Source: an uncultured Clostridia bacterium
GTDB taxonomy: Bacteria > Bacillota > Clostridia > Monoglobales > Monoglobaceae
Assembly: GCA_947631965.1 (NCBI GenBank)
Contig: CANRNL010000015.1
Location: 1-61,777 of the forward strand
Length of the DNA: 61,777 nucleotides
Direction: 5' to 3'
Within the stretch, counting starts at the first letter, position 1. Each line of letters opens with the position of its first letter. Of this stretch, positions 26,036 to 34,964 are shown one piece after another. The notes beneath the pieces were generated by a model. That model was not told the origin of the DNA. It worked only from the letters and a program-made list of their open reading frames with translations, and made no database searches. The position numbers were made by a program, and so were the translations under genes.

Positions 26036-27728
26036 TTTTCTTAATATCCTTAATAATAAGCTGTGCGTTTCTGAATCCTCTGAAATCATTTATGTCAAGT
26101 CCGAAGGCGACGTCAATAAAGTCGCCCTCTTTAAGATGCTTTGCGTACTCTCCCATTCCGAAGCCCACCGAGTCAAGATATTTGTTGTCCTTAAACAATG
26201 TCATACGAAGATGCTTGCCTCCGCTCATTACGCTTAGCTTATGTATTTTTATATTACGCACCGAGAAAACGGGCGTGGGATTTTCAACGCCGAACGGCTG
26301 AAGTTTATTTATATCGTTTATGGTAGATATTGTAATGTACGGCACCTTTATCTGCGCGTCGATTGAAATAGTCGGAACGAGGTCATCCACATTGATTTTT
26401 CCGGTTGAGTATTCGTTTATCTTGCGCCTGAACTCATCTATATTTTTGGTCTTTATCGAAAGTCCCGCCGCAAGCTCGTGTCCGCCGAACTTTTCAAGCA
26501 AATCCGAAGAATTTTCGAGCGCGTCAAACAGATTGAAATTGCCTATGCTTCGACCCGACCCCTTAGCCTCGTCGCCGTCAATTGCGAAAAGAATCGAGGG
26601 TTTATAGAACTTCTCGGTGATTTTCGAAGAAACTATTCCTATTATTCCGTGATGCCAGTTTTTGTGAGGAATAACAAGAATGTTGTCGTCCTTTATTTCG
26701 GGATGCTGCTCTATATATTCAAACGCCTCCGCGAACATCTGCTGTTCTGTCTGCTGACGTGTTACGTTTTCTTCGCAGAGGTTTAAAGCAAGCTCTGAAG
26801 CCAGCTTTTTATCGTCCGTCAGGAACAAATCAACGCTTCTCGACGCACAGCCGAGACGACCGCTCGCGTTAATTCTCGGCGCGATGATATAGCCTATCGT
26901 ACCGGTATTTATTTCCTTGTCGTTGTTTACCGACACGTCGATAAGAGCCTTCAATCCTATATTTTTTGTATTTTTAAAGCGTTTTAAACCCTCTATGACC
27001 AAAATTCTGTTTTCGTCAACAAGCGGCGAAATATCCGCCACCGTACCCAGGCATACCAAATCCGAATACTCGTCTATGAGTTCGGGAAGAGTTTCCTTGC
27101 CGCTGAGCGCCTGAATGAGTTTAAAAGCCACGCCGACTCCGGCAAGGTTTTTAAACGGGTAACCGCACTCTTTGCGCTTGGGGTCGATTGCCGCGTAAGC
27201 CGCGGGAATTTTTTCCTTGCACTCGTGATGGTCGGTAACAATTATATCAAGACCTATCGACCTTGCGTATTCGGTTTCGTCAACCGCGGTTATGCCCGTA
27301 TCGACGGTAATAACCAAATCCGTACCGCCCGCCTTAATCTTTTTAAGAGCGTCACAGTTAACTCCATAGCCCTCGGTTATGCGGTTCGGAATGTAATAGT
27401 CCACATTTATGCCCATACTTTTCAAATGCTTATACAAAATAGCAATACTCGTTATTCCGTCCACGTCGTAATCTCCGTAGATGGTAATTTTCTCGCCGTT
27501 CTCTTTCGCATTCTTTATGCGCTCCACCGCTTTGTCCATATCAAGCATAAGGAACGGATTTTTAAGTCCGCTCAAATCACAGTGCAGAAATCTCTCTATA
27601 TCGTCGAAATCGCGCACGCCTCTGTTATATAAGACTATGGCGGTAAGAGGCGATATATTAAACTTTTTTGAAATTTCTATTACCGCCTCTTTATTGATAT
27701 TTTTAAAGCACCATTTTTTCTCAAGCAT
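26019..27728 (-). CDS. recJ: single-stranded-DNA-specific exonuclease RecJ
   Basis: The 569-residue protein of the DHH family shows GDYDVDGITS near 80, TDHHE near 158, ASGRLGCA near 285 and the DHHA1 motif GGHELAAG near 415. RecJ degrades single-stranded DNA 5' to 3' in recombination and repair. It is the first gene of the recJ-relA-MBL-hemZ operon, with its own promoter. Confidence 0.93.
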   Translation of the reverse strand: MLEKKWCFKNINKEAVIEISKKFNISPLTAIVLYNRGVRDFDDIERFLHCDLSGLKNPFLMLDMDKAVERIKNAKENGEKITIYGDYDVDGITSIAILYKHLKSMGINVDYYIPNRITEGYGVNCDALKKIKAGGTDLVITVDTGITAVDETEYARSIGLDIIVTDHHECKEKIPAAYAAIDPKRKECGYPFKNLAGVGVAFKLIQALSGKETLPELIDEYSDLVCLGTVADISPLVDENRILVIEGLKRFKNTKNIGLKALIDVSVNNDKEINTGTIGYIIAPRINASGRLGCASRSVDLFLTDDKKLASELALNLCEENVTRQQTEQQMFAEAFEYIEQHPEIKDDNILVIPHKNWHHGIIGIVSSKITEKFYKPSILFAIDGDEAKGSGRSIGNFNLFDALENSSDLLEKFGGHELAAGLSIKTKNIDEFRRKINEYSTGKINVDDLVPTISIDAQIKVPYITISTINDINKLQPFGVENPTPVFSVRNIKIHKLSVMSGGKHLRMTLFKDNKYLDSVGFGMGEYAKHLKEGDFIDVAFGLDINDFRGFRNAQLIIKDIKKNGEGN

Positions 27729-27761
27729 AATTTTTCTCCCAAATTTAATTTGTCGAAAAAT

Positions 27762-27790
27762 ATTTTAACACTATTTTTCAAAAATTACAA
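27762..27790 (-). promoter_or_regulatory. sigma-A promoter of the recJ-relA operon
   Basis: Minus-strand TTGTAA and TAAAAT are separated by exactly 17 bases, about 35 bases ahead of the recJ start. Confidence 0.75.
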
Positions 27791-27828
27791 TAGTTTTTTA
27801 AAATTCACATTTAATTCAACAATATTTA

Positions 27829-30189
27829 TTATTTCAGCGTCACGACCGTCACTCCGTTTTCGCCCTCGCCGTACTTTCCTAGCCTAAATTCCTTTACGCG
27901 CTTGTCGTGCCGCAGCAAATCGTGTATTCCCGCGCGAAGCGTTCCCGTGCCTTTTCCGTGAATTACCGTCACGCTCGGCAAGCCCGCGAGACACGCGTCG
28001 TCTATGAATTTATCGACCTCAAGCAATGCGTCCTCCAGCGTTCTGCCGCGCAAGTCTATCTCGCTTTTTACAGCCGCGCGCCGCAGTCCGCCGCCCGCAT
28101 TGCGCGGCGTGTACGCAGGCGTCTGCGGCTGTTCTTCCACGCGCACCAGTCCCGAAATTTTGGAAGTTATCTTCATTATTCCTACCTGAATTACCGCAGT
28201 CTCATCCTTTTTGTTTATCGAGCTTACTATGCCCTTGTCGTTAAGCTCCGAAATGATTACCGTATCGCCGAGCTTCAAGGTATTCACATTGACGTTTGAA
28301 CGTCTTTGCGGATTTGACTTTTCGCTTTTGCTCAAATTTTTGCGTTTTATGTTAAGCTCTTTTTTTACCTCCTGCATTGTGCGGCGAAGCTCTTTCTCGT
28401 CGCGCGCCTTTTGAGCGGCTTTTATTTCCCCGATAAGCTTATCGGTTTCTTCCTGCGCCCTCTCTATAATCCTTTCGGCCGACTTTTCCGCCCTGCTTAT
28501 TATCTTATCCCGCTCCGCCATAATCTTCTGATGCTCTTTTTCGGACTTTCGGCGCAGCTCCTCGATTTCGGCACGCAAACGCTCCGCCTCGTCCTTTTCG
28601 CGTTCGGAGGTCTGCCTGTTCTCCTCTATGCTCGACAAAACATCTTCGAATTTTATGTTTTCACGACTCATTTTCTTTTTTGAATTTTCTATTATATACG
28701 GCGAAAGACCCAGCTTTTGCGCAATCGCAAACGCGTTGCTCTTTCCGGGTATGCCAATCAGCAGCCTGTAAGTCGGGCTGAGCGTTTCGACGTCAAATTC
28801 GCAGGACGCGTTTTCAACTCTGTCCGCCGACAGCGCATACAGCTTCAATTCGCTGTAATGAGTGGTGGCGACAGTCTTTGCACCGAATGATTTGACATAC
28901 TCCAAAACCGAAGTTGCAAGCGCCGCGCCCTCGGTGGGGTCTGTTCCCGCGCCAAGCTCGTCAAACAGCACCAGACTTCCCGCCGTGACGTTCTCAGTTA
29001 TGTAAACTATGTTTTTCATATGCGCCGAAAACGTGCTGAGGCTCTGTTCTATGCTCTGCTCATCGCCTATATCGGCAAAAACGCTGTCAAACACCGGCAT
29101 TTCCGAACCGTCGTCAGCGGGAATGTGCAGACCCGACTGAGCCATAAGGCAAAACAGACCTATCGTTTTAAGCACGACCGTCTTTCCACCCGTATTCGGT
29201 CCGGTAACTATGAGGCTGTCAAAATCATAACCGAGGTTGACGTTTGACGGCACGACCTTATTCCTGTCGATAAGCGGATGCCTGCCGTTCTTTATACGCA
29301 TTTTCCCCTCTTTGTTGATGCGCGGGCACATCGCTCTTATGTCAACCGAAAATTTTGCCTTTGCGAACACGCCGTCGAGTAAAATTATCAACTCGTAATT
29401 ACTCTGCATATCCTCCGAAATTTCCAAGACATAAGAGGTAAGCTCAAACAGGATTCTCTCTATTTCGTTGCGCTCTTTCGCGGTAAGTTCGTTTATCTCG
29501 TTGTTGGCGTTGACAACAGCGGACGGTTCTATAAACACCGTGCCGCCCGACGACGACACGTCGTGTACTATTCCGCGCACCTCTCCTCGGTATTCCGCCT
29601 TAACGGGTATTACATAGCGCCCGTCACGCACGGTAACTATAAAGTCCTGAAGCATTTTCTTATAATGCTCTGAGTGGAGCATATCGTTCAGAGAGCTTTT
29701 CACTCTCGCCTCCGCACTCTTTATCTTTCGCCGTATGGACGAGAGCGCGGGACTTGCCGAGTCGGCTATCTCATCCTCCGCAATTATGGCGGAGGTTATC
29801 AGACTTTCCACCTTTTTGTTCGGCACAAGCGCTTTGAAATATTCGCCGAGCGCACCGTCCTCCGCTCCGCTGTAATATTTTGAGAGTGTTGAAGCTATAC
29901 GCAGTATTTTAGCCGCGTTCAAAAGCTCTCCGGCGGACAGCGCGCCTCCGAGCTCCATACGCCTTACCGCGCTTTTCACCTCGTTTATTCTTCCTATGTC
30001 GGGCGCGCCGTATTTCAAAAGCAAAACTACGGCGTGGTCTGTTTCGGCGAGCCGCCGTTCAACCTCGCCGCAGTCGGACGACGGCTGAAGCGCCAAAAGC
30101 TCCGACTTTGCGCTTTCGTTAACCGCAAATTTTGCAAGCATATCGAGTATTTTATCAAATTCAAGCGTTTTTAAGGTCTTCGTATCCAT
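27829..30189 (-). CDS. mutS2: MutS2 family protein with Smr domain
   Basis: The 786-residue protein lacks the mismatch-binding domain of MutS but has the MutS core and ATPase (Walker A TGPNTGGKT near 333, LFDELGAGTDPTEGAAL near 410), a long charged coiled coil (about 510-620) and a C-terminal Smr nuclease domain (IDLRGRTLEDAL near 712, HGKGTGTLR near 745). In Firmicutes MutS2 acts on branched DNA and on collided ribosomes. The ATG at 30189 follows GGTGA; an alternative GTG three codons earlier overlaps that site and is less likely. Confidence 0.94.
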   Translation of the reverse strand: MDTKTLKTLEFDKILDMLAKFAVNESAKSELLALQPSSDCGEVERRLAETDHAVVLLLKYGAPDIGRINEVKSAVRRMELGGALSAGELLNAAKILRIASTLSKYYSGAEDGALGEYFKALVPNKKVESLITSAIIAEDEIADSASPALSSIRRKIKSAEARVKSSLNDMLHSEHYKKMLQDFIVTVRDGRYVIPVKAEYRGEVRGIVHDVSSSGGTVFIEPSAVVNANNEINELTAKERNEIERILFELTSYVLEISEDMQSNYELIILLDGVFAKAKFSVDIRAMCPRINKEGKMRIKNGRHPLIDRNKVVPSNVNLGYDFDSLIVTGPNTGGKTVVLKTIGLFCLMAQSGLHIPADDGSEMPVFDSVFADIGDEQSIEQSLSTFSAHMKNIVYITENVTAGSLVLFDELGAGTDPTEGAALATSVLEYVKSFGAKTVATTHYSELKLYALSADRVENASCEFDVETLSPTYRLLIGIPGKSNAFAIAQKLGLSPYIIENSKKKMSRENIKFEDVLSSIEENRQTSEREKDEAERLRAEIEELRRKSEKEHQKIMAERDKIISRAEKSAERIIERAQEETDKLIGEIKAAQKARDEKELRRTMQEVKKELNIKRKNLSKSEKSNPQRRSNVNVNTLKLGDTVIISELNDKGIVSSINKKDETAVIQVGIMKITSKISGLVRVEEQPQTPAYTPRNAGGGLRRAAVKSEIDLRGRTLEDALLEVDKFIDDACLAGLPSVTVIHGKGTGTLRAGIHDLLRHDKRVKEFRLGKYGEGENGVTVVTLK

Positions 30190-30220
30190 ATATATCACCG
30201 TATATAAAGTAATTATATAT

Positions 30221-30249
30221 AGTATATCATTAAAAAACCCGTTCTACAA
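30221..30249 (-). promoter_or_regulatory. sigma-A promoter of mutS2
   Basis: Minus-strand TTGTAG and TATACT are separated by 17 bases, about 30 bases ahead of the mutS2 ATG. Confidence 0.75.
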
Positions 30250-30263
30250 TACATTTTTAAAAT

Positions 30264-30298
30264 AAATATCCCCACCGGTAAACCCGATAGGGATATTT
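30264..30298 (-). terminator. terminator after the ammonium transporter gene
   Basis: AAATATCCC and GGGATATTT form a 9-bp stem whose interior can pair further. The stem is followed on the minus strand by ATTTTATTT-like T-rich sequence, directly after the amt stop codon. Confidence 0.7.
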
Positions 30299-30316
30299 GC
30301 AAAATCTATTGACTTA

Positions 30317-32071
30317 TCAGCAGTTTTCGCCGTCCTCGGTCATAGCGTCGTAGCCGGATTCTCCGGTACGAACCTTTATGACGTCCTGAACGCCGTATAC
30401 GAATATCTTACCGTCGCCGATATGTCCGGTGTAAAGCGTCTTGACCGCAGTTTCGATAACATCCTGTACCGGAACACGGCATACAACGATGTCAATCTTA
30501 ATCTTGGGAAGCAGAGTAGCTTCAACCGCAACTCCGCGGTAATACTCGCTCTTGCCCTTCTGCATACCGCAGCCGAGAACGTGAGATACCGTCATACCCG
30601 TTACGCCGATTTCGCCGAGAGCGTGCTTGAGTGTTTCAAACTTGGACTCTTTGCAGACAATCGTAATCTTTGTTATCGGATGACCGTCCGCGTCTGCCGC
30701 TTCACCGCCCGCTTCCTTGGGAACCTTAACAATCGGAATCGCCTTGGGCATCGGAGCCGCGTCTGCCGCATCGGGAGCTACCGCGCCTTCGCTTGAAGCG
30801 AGAGCCGACGGCATAAAGTCGGCATAAGCCGAAGCGATACCATGCTCGTAAATATCAAGACCTCCGATTTCCTCTTCTGCACTTACACGAAGTCCTATCG
30901 TATGCTTGATTATAATAAAGAATATCGTCATAAGCACAGCCGTCCAAGCGCATACCGTAACCATACCGAGAGCCTGAATACCGAGCTGTGTAAATCCGCC
31001 GCCCGCGGTCAAGCCGGGAAGTATTCCCGCAGTCTCAAAGCCGGGAGACGAGGGATTTGCGAATATACCTACCGCAAGAGTACCCCACAAACCGTTTAAG
31101 AAGTGGACTGCAACCGCGCCGACAGGGTCGTCAACGTGAAGCACATTGTCGAGAAGCCATACGCCGAACGGGGTCAAAAGACCTGCCACAATACCGATAA
31201 CTGCCGCAGCGCCGCCGGTTACCACATCACAGGGAGCGGTAATCGCAACCAGACCCGCAAGCGATGCGTTAAGACACATTGAAACATCGGGCTTACCGTA
31301 CTTTATCCATGTAAACAGCATACAGGTCACGGTCGCCACAGAGGGGGCAACAGTCGTGGTGAGGAATATCGAACCGAGTTCGGATGCGTTGGTAGCCGCC
31401 GCACCGTTGAAGCCGTACCAGCCGAACCACAGTATAAAGCAGCCGAGAGCGCCGATAACTATGTTGTGACCGGGGAACGCGTGAACCTGAACCTTTCCGT
31501 CCTTGCCCTTTGTAAACTTACCGATACGAGCGCCGAGGATAGCCGCGCCGATGAGCGCCGACAAACCGCCGACCATATGTATCGCGGTAGAACCCGCATA
31601 ATCGTGGAAGCCGAGCTGGGAGAGCCAGCCGCCGCCCCAAATCCAGTGCGCCTCAATCGGATATACGACCGCCGATATTACCGCGGAGTATACGCAGTAA
31701 GAAGAAAACTTGGTTCTCTCCGCCATAGCTCCGGAAACGATGGTAGCTGTAGTCGCACAGAACACGAGGTTGAATACGAAGCTCGACCAATCAAAATTTG
31801 CATAGTCGGTAAATATTCCCATCGTAGGCAAACCGAGGAATCCGCCGAGCGCATCCTCGCCGCACAGCAAGCCGAAGCCTATTACGATGAACATTACGGT
31901 TCCTATACAGAAATCCATAAGGTTCTTCATAATGATGTTACCGGAGTTCTTAGCTCTTGTAAAGCCCGCCTCTACCATTGCGAAGCCCGCCTGCATAAAG
32001 AATACGAGAGCCGCGCCTATCAAAAACCATACTCCGAAAATCTGTTCGTTCAATAAACTCATTAAATCCAT
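30317..32071 (-). CDS. ammonium transporter Amt fused to a P-II (GlnK) regulatory domain
   Basis: Residues 1 to about 410 are an Amt/Mep/Rh channel with eleven membrane helices (FFMQAGFAMVEAG near 25, HWIWGGGWLS near 140, HMVGGLSALIGA near 165). After a linker of about 50 residues comes a P-II domain (about 465-575) with the T-loop region GCGMQKGKSEYYRG and the B-loop TGHIGDGKIFVY. Free P-II proteins block Amt when nitrogen is sufficient; here the regulator is covalently attached. Such fusions are known in some anaerobes and Clostridia. No separate glnB/glnK is present in the window. Expression seems to depend on a long leader with a terminator-like hairpin. Confidence 0.93.
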   Translation of the reverse strand: MDLMSLLNEQIFGVWFLIGAALVFFMQAGFAMVEAGFTRAKNSGNIIMKNLMDFCIGTVMFIVIGFGLLCGEDALGGFLGLPTMGIFTDYANFDWSSFVFNLVFCATTATIVSGAMAERTKFSSYCVYSAVISAVVYPIEAHWIWGGGWLSQLGFHDYAGSTAIHMVGGLSALIGAAILGARIGKFTKGKDGKVQVHAFPGHNIVIGALGCFILWFGWYGFNGAAATNASELGSIFLTTTVAPSVATVTCMLFTWIKYGKPDVSMCLNASLAGLVAITAPCDVVTGGAAAVIGIVAGLLTPFGVWLLDNVLHVDDPVGAVAVHFLNGLWGTLAVGIFANPSSPGFETAGILPGLTAGGGFTQLGIQALGMVTVCAWTAVLMTIFFIIIKHTIGLRVSAEEEIGGLDIYEHGIASAYADFMPSALASSEGAVAPDAADAAPMPKAIPIVKVPKEAGGEAADADGHPITKITIVCKESKFETLKHALGEIGVTGMTVSHVLGCGMQKGKSEYYRGVAVEATLLPKIKIDIVVCRVPVQDVIETAVKTLYTGHIGDGKIFVYGVQDVIKVRTGESGYDAMTEDGENC

Positions 32072-32123
32072 AACTCTTAACCCCTTTCAAAATGACTTTA
32101 TGACTTTTTAACAACTCCTGCCC

Positions 32124-32172
32124 AAGACCACAAAACCGACTTTCCCCTCTGTTTTCTGTCGGAATCGGTCTT
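32124..32172 (-). promoter_or_regulatory. structured hairpin in the amt leader
   Basis: On the minus strand AAGACC and GGTCTT enclose CCGAC and GTCGG, giving a two-step hairpin with a purine-rich loop. It stands about 50 bases ahead of the amt start, between the leader terminator and the ribosome binding site. It is not a motif I can name. Confidence 0.45.
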
Positions 32173-32245
32173 TCGATACAATCATCTCAAAAGACACCTT
32201 CTTTCAAATAATTTAAGAATATACATATAAGACAAGCCGTAAAAT

Positions 32246-32285
32246 CAAAAAGACGTGTCCGTTCCCCCCTCGGAACAAACACGCC
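32246..32285 (-). terminator. intrinsic terminator within the amt leader (attenuator candidate)
   Basis: On the minus strand GGCGTGT pairs with ACACGTC and, inside, GTTCC pairs with GGAAC around a six-base loop; TTTTT follows at once. It lies about 35 bases downstream of the start site expected from the promoter at 32328-32356 and 175 bases before amt. It can therefore end leader transcription prematurely, although it could also serve glmS read-through. Confidence 0.7.
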
Positions 32286-32327
32286 TTTGTGCTTAAAATT
32301 ATACGCATATTTAATTTTTATACTGAA

Positions 32328-32356
32328 ATTATACTCTTACATCTTACAAAATGCAA
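32328..32356 (-). promoter_or_regulatory. sigma-A promoter for the amt leader
   Basis: Minus-strand TTGCAT and TATAAT are spaced by 17 bases, just after the glmS stop codon. The predicted transcript has a leader of about 250 bases before the amt ATG. Confidence 0.75.
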
Positions 32357-32404
32357 GTGATTTTTTAAAATTTTTTTCGGTTTGTTAAAACTGCACAAAA
32401 TACC

Positions 32405-34231
32405 TCATTCAACCGTGACCGATTTCGCCAGATTTCTCGGTTTGTCAATATCCAGACCTTTGAGCGAAGCCACATAGTAGCCGAAAAGCTGAAGCGGTAT
32501 AACCGAGAGCGACGGCAAAAACATCTCGTTTGTCGAGGGAATCGTTATAACGTGGTCGGCTATATCGTCATCGTGCAAATGCGTATCCGTCCTGACCGCC
32601 ATAACTACCGCGCCGCGCGCCTTTACCTCTTTTATATTGGAAACCGTCTTGTCAAACAGATTGTTGCCGGTCACAAGCGCAACGACAAGAGTTCCCTCCT
32701 CAATCAGAGAAATGGTGCCGTGCTTGAGTTCGCCCGCCGCGTACGCCTCCGAGTGAATATACGAAATTTCCTTCAGCTTGAGAGAGCCTTCGAGCGACAC
32801 CGCGTAATCCAGATTTCTTCCTATGAAAAAAATCGAGTGACAGTTGTAAAACTGAGATGCAAGGTACTGTATCTTTTCCTTAGATTTGAGTATTTCCGCG
32901 ACCTTATCGGGAAGCTCCTGTATTTCACGCACCATTTCGGCGTACTCTCCCACCGTAAGCAGACCCAGTTTTTCCGCCATATAAACCGCGAGCAGATACA
33001 CAACCGCAAGCTGTGTGCTGTACGCCTTGGTCGTCGCAACCGCAATTTCGGGACCCGCCCAAGTATAAAGCACATCATCCGACGCGTTCGCAATAGCCGA
33101 GCCGACAACATTTACTATCGAAAGCACCCTCGCACCGCGCGCCTTTGCCTCTTTAAGCGCCGCAAGCGTGTCGGCCGTCTCGCCCGACTGACTTATTACA
33201 ATAACCAAATCGTTGCACGAAACTATCGGGTCGCAATAGCGAAACTCCGAAGCGATTTGAGCCTCGACGGGTATGCGGCACATCTTTTCAATGACGTACT
33301 TCGCCACGACCCCGACGTGGTACGCGCTTCCGCAAGCCACTATAAAAATTTTATTTATGCCTTTTATGTATTTTTCGTCAAGCGAAATATCGTCGAGTAC
33401 GATTTTACCATCCTTTATTCTTGCGCTTACCGTATCTCGTATGGCTTTGGGCTGCTCTTCTATTTCTTTCATCATAAAATGCTCGTAGCCGCCCTTTTCC
33501 GCCGCCGAAACATCCCAGTCTACCTTGAATATTTCTTTATTGACAATCTCCTTGTCGGTATTGTATACGTCAACGCTGTCTTTGCTCAATACGACTATCT
33601 CGTTGTCCTCCAAATAATACACGTTTCGCGTATATTTAAGTATGGCGGTGACGTCGGAAGCGATAAAGTTTTCGCCCTCTCCCACGCCGACTATAAGCGG
33701 ACTTGCCTTTCTCACCGCAACAAATCGGTCAGGGTAGTCCGAGCAAAGCACGCCGAGAGCATACGAGCCTTCAACTCGCTCGATAACCTTTATAAGAGCC
33801 TCCAAAAGGTCGCCCTTGTAGTAGTATTCGATAAGCTGAGCTATTATCTCGGTGTCTGTTTCCGAAACAAACTCATAGCCTTTATTCATAAGACGCTTTT
33901 TGAGAGGAATATAGTTCTCGATTATGCCGTTGTGAACGACCGCAAAACGTCCGCTGCTCGAAACGTGCGGATGAGAATTTACGTCCGACGGCTCGCCGTG
34001 CGTAGCCCAGCGCGTATGACCTATTCCCATAACTCCCGAAACAGACTTTCCCTCGTCCGTCATTTCGCTCAGCACCTTGAGCCTGCCTCTCGCCTTTGCG
34101 ACATTTATTTTACCGTCGCCGTAAACCGCTATTCCGGCGGAATCATATCCTCTGTATTCCAGCTTACTAAGTCCGTCAAGCAAAACCGGCGCAACCTGTC
34201 TGCTGCCGACGTATCCCACTATTCCGCACAT
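32405..34231 (-). CDS. glmS: glutamine--fructose-6-phosphate aminotransferase GlmS
   Basis: The 608-residue enzyme starts MCGIVGYVG, with the catalytic Cys2 of the glutaminase domain exposed after Met removal. It has HTRWATHGEP near 72 and HNGIIENY near 98, and two SIS isomerase domains (SGETADTLAALKEAK near 350). It ends with NLAKSVTVE, the usual C-terminus of this enzyme. It makes glucosamine-6-phosphate for cell-wall synthesis. Many Firmicute glmS genes carry a self-cleaving ribozyme upstream. Here the promoter sits only about 20 transcribed bases before the ATG, so there is no room for one. Confidence 0.96.
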   Translation of the reverse strand: MCGIVGYVGSRQVAPVLLDGLSKLEYRGYDSAGIAVYGDGKINVAKARGRLKVLSEMTDEGKSVSGVMGIGHTRWATHGEPSDVNSHPHVSSSGRFAVVHNGIIENYIPLKKRLMNKGYEFVSETDTEIIAQLIEYYYKGDLLEALIKVIERVEGSYALGVLCSDYPDRFVAVRKASPLIVGVGEGENFIASDVTAILKYTRNVYYLEDNEIVVLSKDSVDVYNTDKEIVNKEIFKVDWDVSAAEKGGYEHFMMKEIEEQPKAIRDTVSARIKDGKIVLDDISLDEKYIKGINKIFIVACGSAYHVGVVAKYVIEKMCRIPVEAQIASEFRYCDPIVSCNDLVIVISQSGETADTLAALKEAKARGARVLSIVNVVGSAIANASDDVLYTWAGPEIAVATTKAYSTQLAVVYLLAVYMAEKLGLLTVGEYAEMVREIQELPDKVAEILKSKEKIQYLASQFYNCHSIFFIGRNLDYAVSLEGSLKLKEISYIHSEAYAAGELKHGTISLIEEGTLVVALVTGNNLFDKTVSNIKEVKARGAVVMAVRTDTHLHDDDIADHVITIPSTNEMFLPSLSVIPLQLFGYYVASLKGLDIDKPRNLAKSVTVE

Positions 34232-34257
34232 AATAAACCCTCCTTAAAATTAAGAAT

Positions 34258-34286
34258 ATTTTATCTCTTTTGTCGTACATTGTCAA
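34258..34286 (-). promoter_or_regulatory. sigma-A promoter of glmS
   Basis: Minus-strand TTGACA and TAAAAT are separated by 17 bases. The AAGGAGGG site and ATG follow within about 30 bases, so the leader is very short. Confidence 0.8.
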
Positions 34287-34421
34287 CAAATTTAATATTA
34301 CATTTTATTTACAATATGATTTAATAATTTAAAGCGTTAAAATATTATCGGTAAACGAAATTTTTATAAGCGGCGCAAACAAGGCTGCCGGAGCGTCCGC
34401 AAAAAAAGTTTCAAAAAAATG

Positions 34422-34449
34422 TTGACAATTTCAAAAAAGGTGCTATAAT
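34422..34449 (+). promoter_or_regulatory. sigma-A promoter of tRNA-Asn
   Basis: TTGACA and TATAAT, both perfect, are separated by 16 bases and end 19 bases before the mature tRNA. Confidence 0.85.
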
Positions 34450-34468
34450 AATATTGTTTTAAAAATAT

Positions 34469-34544
34469 TCCTCAATAGCTCAGTCGGTAGAGCATGCGGC
34501 TGTTAACCGCAGGGTCGTTGGTTCGAGTCCAACTTGGGGAGCCA
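34469..34544 (+). tRNA. tRNA-Asn (anticodon GTT)
   Basis: The cloverleaf is complete. The acceptor strands TCCTCAA and TTGGGGA pair with one G-U. The D-arm reads AGCTCAGTCGGTAGAGC. The anticodon stem TGCGG/CCGCA holds a loop with GTT, and the T-arm GTTGG-TTCGAGT-CCAAC is followed by the discriminator G and an encoded CCA. It stands alone between its own promoter and terminator. Confidence 0.97.
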
Positions 34545-34546
34545 CG

Positions 34547-34583
34547 TCGCGGCAAGTCCTTTTGGGCTCGCCGCGATTTTTTT
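34547..34583 (+). terminator. terminator of the tRNA-Asn gene
   Basis: TCGCGGC pairs with GCCGCGA and is followed by seven T, starting three bases after the tRNA CCA. Confidence 0.9.
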
Positions 34584-34911
34584 GACAAAAAATCACTGCT
34601 TCGCTTTTCGGACTGCCGCTCCTTTTTCGCGAAAGGTCACGTTCGCGTCGCCTGCTCGGTTGTAAACGCCCTCGCGACGGCTTTGGCTCACTATCAACCT
34701 TTCGCGATTGCGCCTTCGGCGAAAACACAGGTGCAGAGCTGATTCATAACAATAAAACAATTTGTAAAAAGGCTAAAAATCGATGTCGTAAACGACCCGG
34801 CAAGCTTTGATAGCTTGCGGCGACTTTTTGCTTCGCAAAAAATTACCGCAAACAACCTGAGCGCGGCGAATAACGCGGTTATATCAGAATAAACGCAATT
34901 TAAAATTATTC
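34584..34911. other. intergenic region without a convincing gene
   Basis: About 330 bases lie between the tRNA terminator and the larE terminator. Open frames here are short, biased and lack ribosome binding sites. Two small perfect hairpins are present: GCAAGCT/AGCTTGC at 34800-34818 and TTTTTGC/GCAAAAA at 34825-34841. I see no promoter, RNA family or protein signal. Confidence 0.5.
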
Positions 34912-34944
34912 AAAATGGGAGACGCTATATGTGTCTCCCATTTT
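34912..34944. terminator. bidirectional terminator next to larE
   Basis: AAAATGGGAGAC and GTCTCCCATTTT form a 12-bp stem, with T-rich sequence on both sides in the appropriate orientations. It lies 20 bases beyond the larE stop. Confidence 0.8.
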
Positions 34945-34964
34945 TTATTTCTATTTTAAAATTT

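Noticed and set aside
26036-26089. Extended N-terminus of RelA
   Set aside because: It would lie entirely within recJ and add residues unlike Rel; the ATG at 26035 has AAGGA upstream.
32246-32285. ANTAR antiterminator target in the amt leader
   Set aside because: The six-base loop does not have A at position 1 with G at position 4, and a paired upstream hairpin of the same type is not evident.
32552-34324. 590-codon open frame opposite glmS
   Set aside because: It is a shadow of the glmS codon pattern; glmS is intact with all catalytic motifs. Similar long antisense frames opposite amt, relA, leuS and the pectate lyase were dropped for the same reason.
34232-34468. glmS ribozyme upstream of glmS
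   Set aside because: The promoter at 34258-34286 leaves only about 20 transcribed bases before the ATG, and I see no ribozyme core.
34480-34728. Minus-strand open frame containing QVGLEPTTLRLTAACSTD
   Set aside because: This peptide is the well-known false translation of the antisense strand of a tRNA; the frame lies over the tRNA-Asn gene and its terminator.
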